Below, piece after piece: positions 14,775 through 20,507 of a stretch of 20,507 nt of DNA. The translations under genes and the position numbers were made by a program. The stretch comes from an uncultured Bacilli bacterium (GTDB lineage: Bacteria > Bacillota_I > Bacilli_A > RF39 > UBA660): NCBI GenBank assembly GCA_944359735.1, contig CALVTA010000008.1, positions 1 through 20,507 of the forward strand, written 5' to 3'. Under the pieces are notes generated by a model. It saw nothing but the letters and a program-made list of their open reading frames with translations, was not told the origin of the DNA and ran no database searches. Within the stretch, counting starts at the first letter, position 1. Each line of letters starts with the position of its first letter.

Positions 14775-15065
14775 TCAATCTATTACTTCAAACTTATCAT
14801 CATTAATTCTTATAGAACCTCCATTGGTGAACAAATATCCCATCTTTTGGAAATCATAATTATAACCAATGCCTATCCCATTTATTTTAAATGAACAAAT
14901 TTTCTTTAACATTCATTAGAAAATATATGATAACTTTCTATAAATAAAATATTATTATCTATAGTTAATAAATATATAAAAACTTCCACTATATAATTTT
15001 TTCATGCTATTAAAAATACCAACAACACCAATAGTATCACCATAATTTAATTTTTCTGTCAACAC
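14775..15065 (-). pseudogene. Remnant of an S66 (LD-carboxypeptidase/MccF-like) peptidase gene
   Basis: Right after the mrnC stop, a GTG at 15065 with GGAAGA upstream opens a frame reading LTEKLNYGDTIGVVGIFNS, the usual N-terminus of S66 peptidases (...EKLKKGDTIGIV...). It runs 36 residues and stops. Downstream, in another frame, a segment reading IGYNYDFQKMGYLFTNGG, then SIRINDDKFEVID and TGA at 14777-14775, matches the end of the same family (NFDFGH...lPiGa.v.id...i.ile). Intact members are ~300-340 aa, so roughly 230 residues, including the nucleophile Ser, are missing. I read this as a deletion remnant of one gene of the cysS operon. The assignment rests on recognition of the two ends by eye. 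Confidence 0.55.
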
Positions 15066-15067
15066 TA

Positions 15068-15442
15068 CTATTCTTCCATTATAAATTTCATAATCTCATC
15101 TATTCTATCCTCTCTATCAACAAACTTTAAATAGCCAATCAAAGCTTCAAGTGCCGTAGCTTTTTTATATTCTATGACACTACAACCTTTAGGATTAGCA
15201 TGACTTTTAGCATTTCTAGCTCTTTTAACTACATCTATCTCATCCTCATCAAGAAAATCAAGATCTAACATATTATCTAAAAAATAAGCCTGTCTTCTCG
15301 CACTAACATAATTAATAGACTCTTTTTGTAAATCATTTACTTTATTAATACCTTTATTAATTAAAAAAATTCTAATATATTCTTCATAAACTGCATCACC
15401 TAAATAAGCGAGCACTAAAGAATTAACACATCTAACATCCAT
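15068..15442 (-). CDS. mrnC: Mini-ribonuclease III
   Basis: MrnC is a dimeric RNase III-type enzyme without a dsRNA-binding domain that trims the ends of 23S rRNA precursor. From the ATG at 15442 it has 124 aa. An ATG two codons earlier (15448) abuts the GGGAG ribosome binding site, while 15442 has 6-base spacing, so the latter is preferred. Motifs are LAYLGDAVYEEYIR (residues ~11-24, with the metal-binding Asp), a central RARNAKSHANPKG, and ATALEALIGYLKF near the C-terminus (the active-site Glu region). It is placed between yugP and the S66 remnant; cysS-mrnC-rlmB is a common Firmicutes order. Confidence 0.93.
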   Translation of the reverse strand: MDVRCVNSLVLAYLGDAVYEEYIRIFLINKGINKVNDLQKESINYVSARRQAYFLDNMLDLDFLDEDEIDVVKRARNAKSHANPKGCSVIEYKKATALEALIGYLKFVDREDRIDEIMKFIMEE

Positions 15443-15457
15443 AAACATCTCCCTAAA

Positions 15458-15477
15458 GAAAAAAGACTAAAAAGTCT
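15458..15477 (-). terminator. Weak hairpin with T-run (attenuator) after yugP
   Basis: On minus, AGACT, a 4-base loop and AGTCT (15477-15464) are followed by ttttttcttt. The 5-bp stem overlaps the yugP stop codon and lies just before mrnC. It may partly terminate transcription within the operon; the short stem makes this tentative. Confidence 0.4.
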
Positions 15478-16168
15478 AATCTCTATCATTTCCAATAACC
15501 ACTAACACTAGTCTAAGTAATTCTAAAAGTGTAGAAATCAAAGATGCTACATAAGTCATAGCCGCTGCCATTAACATAGAACTAGCCATAGACCTTTCAC
15601 TTTGATCTACTACTTTTAATTTACTAAGAAACATTTTACCTCTTTTAGAAGCATTAAACTCTACTGGTAAAGTAATAAGTTGAAATAACAATATAGCAAC
15701 TAAAAGAAAAATTCCTACCCAAGCAAGATTCATCGCTCCAAAAATAAGACCAATCAAAACTGCTAAATAACCAAACTTAGAACTAAAATTAACAATAGGA
15801 ACTAAGAATGATCTAAATCTTAGGAAAAAATATCCTTCTTTATCCTGCACTGCATGACCACATTCATGAGCTGCTACACTAACACTAGCTATACTATCTC
15901 CATTATATATATCAGTAGAAAGTCTAACTACCTTAGCTTTAGGATCATAATGATCAGTCAAATATCCTTTAGTCTCTACAACATAAACATTATCTAATCC
16001 ATTATTTTTTAAAATTTCTCTAGCAACTTCCGCTCCTGTCATTCCACTTTTAACTTTAACTTTTTTATATTTACTATATCTTGTTCTAAGATAAATATCA
16101 GCAACAAGAGTAATAAGAAAAGCAATTATAATAAGTCCATATCCAAAATACATATAATTAAATATCAT
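15476..16168 (-). CDS. yugP: YugP-type membrane zinc metallopeptidase
   Basis: This 230-aa membrane protein belongs to the neutral zinc metallopeptidase family YugP. It has one N-terminal membrane segment (~7-27) and an extracytoplasmic or cytoplasmic loop holding the zinc motif HECGH at 101-105. Two or three hydrophobic segments follow (about 122-160 and 195-225). The substrate is unknown. The start has AGGAGGTTTT directly before it, with the cysS TAG stop inside this ribosome binding site (eight-base gap), so translation is likely coupled to cysS. Confidence 0.85.
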   Translation of the reverse strand: MIFNYMYFGYGLIIIAFLITLVADIYLRTRYSKYKKVKVKSGMTGAEVAREILKNNGLDNVYVVETKGYLTDHYDPKAKVVRLSTDIYNGDSIASVSVAAHECGHAVQDKEGYFFLRFRSFLVPIVNFSSKFGYLAVLIGLIFGAMNLAWVGIFLLVAILLFQLITLPVEFNASKRGKMFLSKLKVVDQSERSMASSMLMAAAMTYVASLISTLLELLRLVLVVIGNDRD

Positions 16169-16176
16169 AAAACCTC

Positions 16177-17559
16177 CTATATTTTCTGATAAGTAGTACC
16201 ATCTCTACCATCTATTAATTTAATACCTTTAGTAAATAAATAATCTCTAATCTTATCAGCTTCTTCATAATTCTTATTTTTTTTAGCTTCATTTCTTTTA
16301 AAAATAAGTTCTTCTACTTCTTTATCTATATCTATTATATCACTTTTTAACAAATCTAAACTAAGAACTTTATCAAATTCTCTAATTAAATATTTTTTTG
16401 TCTTATCACTAGCATCAAGTTTTAAAACCTCATAAAGTAAAGTTATAGCCATCGCTGTATTTAAATCATCACCAACTACCTCTTTAAACTTACCTAAGTA
16501 TATGTCTACAATATCTTTATCAAATCCACCTTCATCATTTAACAAACTAACCCGATTTTTTAACTTCCTATAAGCATTCTCTGCTTGTTCCAATGCCTCA
16601 TAAGTAAAAAGTAAAGGTTTACGATAATGAGACTCTAAACACATATAACGATAACTTAAAGGATTAAAACCATTTTCTTCTAAAGTACTAACAGTTAAAA
16701 TATCACCTTTAGATTTACTCATTTTACCACTTTTATCATTTAAGTGCTCACCATGCACCCAAAAATTACACCATTTATGACCAAGATATGCCTCACTTTG
16801 TGCAATCTCATTAGTATGATGTGGAAAGATATTATCAACACCGCCACAATGAATATCCAAATATTCTCCTAAATTTTTAATAGCAATACAAGAACACTCT
16901 ATATGCCACCCAGGATAACCAACACCAAAAGGACTATCCCATTTTAACTCTTGAGAATCAAATTTAGATTTAGTAAACCATAAAACAAAGTCTGCTTGAT
17001 TTTTTTTATTACTATCAAACTCAACACCGTCTCTTACACCAACAACCATATCATTTATTTTATGATTAGTTAAAGCATAATAATCGCTAAGTTTAGAAGT
17101 ATCGAAATAAACATTGCCACCAGCTTTATAAGCATAACCGTAATCGAGTAATCTTTCTATCATTTCTATATAAAAAGCAATATTTTCTGTAGCTGAACTA
17201 ACAATACTAGGCCATTTAATGTTAAGTTTCTCTGTATCTTTTTTAAACTCATCCGTATAAAACTTAGCAATATCTAAAACTGATTTATGTTCTCTTTTCG
17301 CACTTTTAAGCATTTTATCTTCACCACTATCAGAGTCACTAGACAAATGTCCAACATCAGTAATATTCATACATCTTTTTACATTATATCCAAGTAAATT
17401 TAAAGTTTTCTCTAAAATATCCTCCATAATATAAGTCCTTAGATTACCAATATGAGCATAATGATAAACAGTAGGACCACAAGTATACATCTTAACTTCA
17501 TTTTTATCTATTGGAACAAACTCTTCTATCTTTCTTGTAAGAGTATTATATAATTTCAT
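16177..17559 (-). CDS. cysS: Cysteinyl-tRNA synthetase
   Basis: CysS is a class I aminoacyl-tRNA synthetase that charges tRNA-Cys using ATP. At 460 aa it is full length. The HIGH-type motif is HIGN at 36-39 (in HYAHIGNLRTY) and the KMSKS loop is exact at 279-283. Zinc ligands fit Cys27, Cys222, His247 and Glu251 (GWHIECSC and FPHHTNEIAQSE). It is the first gene of the cysS-yugP-mrnC-rlmB-sigH cluster. No T-box leader (AGGGTGGNACC-like antiterminator) is visible upstream, so regulation by uncharged tRNA is not apparent. The usual Bacillus neighbour cysE is absent; upstream is a dead nuclease gene. Confidence 0.96.
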   Translation of the reverse strand: MKLYNTLTRKIEEFVPIDKNEVKMYTCGPTVYHYAHIGNLRTYIMEDILEKTLNLLGYNVKRCMNITDVGHLSSDSDSGEDKMLKSAKREHKSVLDIAKFYTDEFKKDTEKLNIKWPSIVSSATENIAFYIEMIERLLDYGYAYKAGGNVYFDTSKLSDYYALTNHKINDMVVGVRDGVEFDSNKKNQADFVLWFTKSKFDSQELKWDSPFGVGYPGWHIECSCIAIKNLGEYLDIHCGGVDNIFPHHTNEIAQSEAYLGHKWCNFWVHGEHLNDKSGKMSKSKGDILTVSTLEENGFNPLSYRYMCLESHYRKPLLFTYEALEQAENAYRKLKNRVSLLNDEGGFDKDIVDIYLGKFKEVVGDDLNTAMAITLLYEVLKLDASDKTKKYLIREFDKVLSLDLLKSDIIDIDKEVEELIFKRNEAKKNKNYEEADKIRDYLFTKGIKLIDGRDGTTYQKI

Positions 17560-17590
17560 TAAATCACTTCCTCGTTTTCTAATTGTATAT

Positions 17591-17599
17591 ATTATATCA
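17591..17599 (-). promoter_or_regulatory. Extended -10 promoter of the cysS cluster
   Basis: TGATATAAT (hexamer TATAAT at 17596-17591) lies 31 nt upstream of the cysS start; the -35 region is poor (TTTTCT). The GAGGAAGTG ribosome binding site follows. Confidence 0.55.
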
Positions 17600-17684
17600 T
17601 TAAACTATCTAAAAGAAAATAAAAGATCATTTTTACAATCTCTTATTATATTATATTATTATTCAATTATTTTCTTCTCTTCTT

Positions 17685-17961
17685 TTACAAAACAAATTTA
17701 TCACTATCTTCTATTAATAATTTCATTTTTCCTAAATATTCTACTTTAAATTCTCCCAATTTTAATTCAAAAAATACTAAACTCTATATATATCATAAAA
17801 ACAACAAATCTATAAAGAAATCATGATTATCAACTTGAATTCTATATTAGTAAAATTTTTTAAATTCTTAATAATAGCATTTTTTAAATATTTTTCTAAG
17901 CATTCATTAGTAAACCCATAAATTCCAAACTACAAGTATCTAAAATAATAACACCTTCCTT
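17685..17961 (-). pseudogene. Remnant of a DUF1016/YhcG-type PD-(D/E)XK nuclease
   Basis: Three short frames line up with the C-terminal half of this family. The first reads ILDTCSLEFMG and continues by frameshift into FTNECLEKYLKNAIIKNLKNF, equivalent to 'vLeFLGL...y.E.dLE.AiI.nLe.FL'. The second reads NHDFFIDLLF (catalytic Asp, codon 17810-17808). The third reads FFELKLGEFKVEYLGKMK (catalytic E-x-K, codons 17768-17760), ending in TAA at 17687-17685. The N-terminal DUF1016 domain is missing and at least two frameshifts and a stop interrupt the rest. Intact relatives are often found near restriction-modification genes, but none are here. This fills most of the gene-free stretch between cysS and clpC. 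Confidence 0.75.
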
Positions 17962-17971
17962 ACTTTACTAT

Positions 17972-18009
17972 ACCAAATAAAAACAAAAGATTAGAAAAAC
18001 CTAATCTTT
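17972..18009 (-). terminator. Rho-independent terminator of clpC
   Basis: aaagattag (17986-17994) and ctaatcttt (18001-18009) form a 9-bp stem with a 6-nt loop. On minus it is followed by tgtttttattt. It lies 43 nt after the clpC stop. Confidence 0.75.
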
Positions 18010-18052
18010 CAAACCAAATATTACAAAAGTCAATACCTTTATAGCAAATTAG

Positions 18053-20350
18053 TCAAACAGTTATCTCTTTTTTACCATTATACCAAGCATCTACAATAAT
18101 AGGTGTAACAACTTCATCTATCACTTTATCTACTCTTCTTGCCCCAAACTTTTCATAGTTACATTCTTTAATAATTTTATCCACAATTTCTGAAGAAATC
18201 TTTATCTTCAAATCTTTCTTTTTAAACGCCTCTATCAAAACATTTAATCTTTTTTCCACAATTGTGTGAATAACTTCTTCATTCATATCATTAAAATAAT
18301 AAATTTTTCCTATTCTATTAATAAACTCTACTCCTAAAAAATCTTCCATTTCTCTATTAGTCTCTAATTTTGAAGAAGAAGTAAGTCCAATATTATCTTT
18401 CTTAGAGCCTAAATTTGTAGTCATAAAAAGAAATACATTATCAAATCTTACCTTTCTACCTCTAGAATCAGTTAATATACCTTCATCTAAAACCTGTAAA
18501 AATAACTTCAATACCTCACTACTAGCCTTCTCAATTTCATCTAACAAAACAACAGAATGTGGATGCATTCTTACATTATCAAGAACAGTCAAATGATTAT
18601 CAAAACCCACATATCCTGGAGGAGAACCAATGATTTTGCTAACAGTATGAGACTCTTTGTATTCACTCATATCTAATCTAATAAAATTATTAACTCCATA
18701 CAAAAGTCTAGCAAATTCTTTAACTAACAAAGTTTTTCCCACTCCAGTCTTACCACAGAAAAGAAAGGATTGAATATGAGGTTTCTCCTGGAAACCTAAT
18801 TGTACTTTCTTAACATAATTACACAAATCTTTAATAATATTATCTTGTCCCAACACTTCTTTACTTAAATTTTTTTCTAAACTATTTATAATTTTCCTAC
18901 TACTCTTAGTAATTTCATAAACAGGTATCTTAGTCTTTAAATATATAACATCTGCCACCATTTCTTTAGTAATTTTTTTTGGTTTTCGCTTGCTCATTAA
19001 ATTTAATTCTAGCTCATTCTTTTTAGTAAGTAGTTCTTTTTCTTTTTCTTTATAAGTAGAAGCAGAATCAAAATCCTGCTTCATAATTGCTTTTTTCTTA
19101 TTACTAATTACATCCTGTAACTCATTATTAATTTTATAAAGAATTGAATCATTTTTACTCTCAAGCAATGATGCTTTAGTACAAACTTCATCTAAAATAT
19201 CAATAGATTTATCTGGTTGATAATATTCATAAATATAAGTATCACTAAGTTCAACAATCAAATCTATAACATCATCACTAATATTAACAAAATGATACGC
19301 TTCATATAATGGTTTTAATTTCTTTAAAATTTCCTTAGTTTTAGAAATACTCGGTTCGTCAACCATAATAAGTTGGAATCTCCTATTTAAAGCTTTATCT
19401 TTCTCAATAAAAGTATGATATTCACTTATAGTAGTAGCACCAATTAATTGAATTTTTCCTCTAGCCAGAGCTGGTTTAATAATATTAGAAGCATCTATAG
19501 CCCCCTCTGCACCGCCAGCTCCAACAATTGTATGTATTTCATCAATAAAAATTATAATATCATCATTTTCTTCAAGTTCTTTAAGAATTTTAGAAATTCT
19601 TTCCTCAAATTCACCTCTGTATTTAGTTCCTGCTACCAAATTAGCCATAGGTAATGAAAGAATAGTCTTACCTTTCAAAGGTTTAGGAACAACACCTTCT
19701 ACAATTTTTCTTGCTAATTCTTCAACTATAGCAGTCTTACCTACACCTGCTTCACCAATTAACAATGGATTATTCTTACCTCTTCTACAAAGTATTTCTA
19801 TTAAATTCTTAAGTTCATCATCTCGTCCAATAACTGGATCAACTTCGTTACTTATAACTTTTTTATTCAAATTAATAGCAAACTCTTCAACCATAAGTTT
19901 TTTACGTAAAGCTTTCTTAGTAACCATACTATCTTTAGAAATATAATTATATACTTCATCTACATCAATATTAAGACCTATTAAAAGTCTAATTGCAACT
20001 CCTTCTCCTTCTTCTAAAACTGCAAGTAATAATTCATTAACACTAACTTCAACTTCACCCTTTTCCTTACTGTTTAAAATAGCAGTCTCAATTACTCTTT
20101 TTAAAAGTGGCGTATATAAAAACCATTCATTTGATTCTTTTCCCACCCCTACTATTTTAATAAGTTCTTTTTTAAATTTCTCATAAGTTATATCATAGCT
20201 AGCTAAAATCTTAGTTAACTCTAAATTTTTCATAGATAAAATTGCCAAAAACAAATGCTCACTCCCTACATAAGGATGCCTTAAATTATTCATTTCTGCT
20301 TTTGCCAATATTAAAGCCTTCTGAGCCTCTTCACTAAATCTTGAAAACAT
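18053..20350 (-). CDS. clpC: ATP-dependent Clp protease ATP-binding subunit ClpC
   Basis: ClpC is a Hsp100 unfoldase that feeds substrates to ClpP. The 765-aa protein has a double N-terminal Clp_N repeat (~1-145), a first AAA+ module with Walker A GEAGVGKT (199-206) and Walker B IIIFIDE (265-271), and a middle domain with a UVR-like segment (~415-450). The second AAA+ module has Walker A GKTGVGKT (533-540) and Walker B VVLLDE (600-605), and a D2-small domain follows. The tripeptide IGL at 654-656 sits where ClpP-docking [LIV]-G-[FL] loops occur, so pairing with the ClpP of this window is expected. It is about 45 residues shorter than Bacillus ClpC. GGAGG precedes the start. ctsR, mcsA and mcsB, usually directly upstream, do not appear in the 157 bases before the window ends. 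Confidence 0.94.
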   Translation of the reverse strand: MFSRFSEEAQKALILAKAEMNNLRHPYVGSEHLFLAILSMKNLELTKILASYDITYEKFKKELIKIVGVGKESNEWFLYTPLLKRVIETAILNSKEKGEVEVSVNELLLAVLEEGEGVAIRLLIGLNIDVDEVYNYISKDSMVTKKALRKKLMVEEFAINLNKKVISNEVDPVIGRDDELKNLIEILCRRGKNNPLLIGEAGVGKTAIVEELARKIVEGVVPKPLKGKTILSLPMANLVAGTKYRGEFEERISKILKELEENDDIIIFIDEIHTIVGAGGAEGAIDASNIIKPALARGKIQLIGATTISEYHTFIEKDKALNRRFQLIMVDEPSISKTKEILKKLKPLYEAYHFVNISDDVIDLIVELSDTYIYEYYQPDKSIDILDEVCTKASLLESKNDSILYKINNELQDVISNKKKAIMKQDFDSASTYKEKEKELLTKKNELELNLMSKRKPKKITKEMVADVIYLKTKIPVYEITKSSRKIINSLEKNLSKEVLGQDNIIKDLCNYVKKVQLGFQEKPHIQSFLFCGKTGVGKTLLVKEFARLLYGVNNFIRLDMSEYKESHTVSKIIGSPPGYVGFDNHLTVLDNVRMHPHSVVLLDEIEKASSEVLKLFLQVLDEGILTDSRGRKVRFDNVFLFMTTNLGSKKDNIGLTSSSKLETNREMEDFLGVEFINRIGKIYYFNDMNEEVIHTIVEKRLNVLIEAFKKKDLKIKISSEIVDKIIKECNYEKFGARRVDKVIDEVVTPIIVDAWYNGKKEITV

Positions 20351-20373
20351 TAAAATTCCTCCAATCTATTTAT

Positions 20374-20403
20374 ATTTTAAAAAAAATAAGCTTTAGTAAT
20401 CAA
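20374..20403 (-). promoter_or_regulatory. Possible clpC promoter
   Basis: The -35 TTGATT (20403-20398), an 18-nt spacer and the -10 TAAAAT (20379-20374) lie 23 nt before the clpC start. If real, clpC is transcribed alone. No CtsR direct repeat and no CIRCE inverted repeat were recognised in 20351-20507. Confidence 0.4.
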
Positions 20404-20507
20404 GAAATAGAAGACCAAAAAAACTGACAAAAAAACTTGCTAATAAAAAGTCAATAGCTTTTAGAAATTTTTTAAATTTTATAACCCTATATTTCAAAAC
20501 ATGCTAA

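Noticed and set aside
17560..17680. T-box riboswitch upstream of cysS
   Set aside because: No AGGGTGGNACCGCG-like antiterminator sequence or terminator lies between the promoter and the start codon; the leader is only about 25 nt.
1..20507. Mollicute code 4 (TGA as Trp), tRNA/rRNA genes, CRISPR arrays, insertion sequences
   Set aside because: Trp codons are TGG and TGA acts as stop (trxB, sigma factor). No tRNA or rRNA signature, regular repeat-spacer array or transposase was seen by eye.

Overview
The window is low-GC, gene-dense DNA from a Firmicutes-type bacterium, most like the AT-rich Bacilli/RF39-type gut lineages close to the Mollicutes. The evidence is gene content and order (uvrA, lgt, trxB, yvcK, whiA with a nearby clpP; cysS, Mini-III, rlmB, sigH), AGGAGG-type ribosome binding sites and strong AT bias. 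The genetic code is standard: Trp is TGG, and TGA ends trxB and the sigma factor. The lineage call is an inference without database searches.

Layout. Positions 1-242 hold convergent terminators and GC-rich hairpins. Then, mostly on the minus strand: a membrane-anchored surface protein with a formylglycine-generating-enzyme (FGE)-like C-terminus (243-2111); a TGS-domain P-loop nucleoside kinase (2241-3896); divergent clpP on plus (4020-4589), stop-to-stop with a DUF3006 protein (4586-4804); a frameshifted double-HTH XRE regulator on plus (5067-5536); and the operon uvrA-yvlD-lgt-trxB-yvcK-whiA (12352 down to 5558), transcribed from a good promoter at about 12417-12445. Beyond it are a kinase-like C-tail-anchored hypothetical protein (12502-13206), the cluster cysS-yugP-mrnC-(dead S66 peptidase)-rlmB-sigH (17559 down to 13464), a dead DUF1016/YhcG nuclease (17685-17961), and clpC (18053-20350).

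How the genes work together. ClpC and ClpP are the unfoldase and peptidase of one protease, encoded apart, and ClpC keeps an Ile-Gly-Leu ClpP-docking tripeptide. The uvrA operon joins DNA repair, lipoprotein maturation, thiol redox and cell-envelope/division control. The cysS cluster covers tRNA charging, 23S rRNA maturation and methylation, and an alternative sigma factor.

Most notable: the last ~140 bp of the FGE-like surface gene switch abruptly to about 54% GC and have the layout of a diversity-generating-retroelement variable region, with a small hairpin across the stop codon. No template repeat or reverse transcriptase is in the window. Three broken genes were found by reading frames by eye: the XRE regulator (one-base deletion), an S66 LD-carboxypeptidase remnant and a DUF1016 nuclease remnant.
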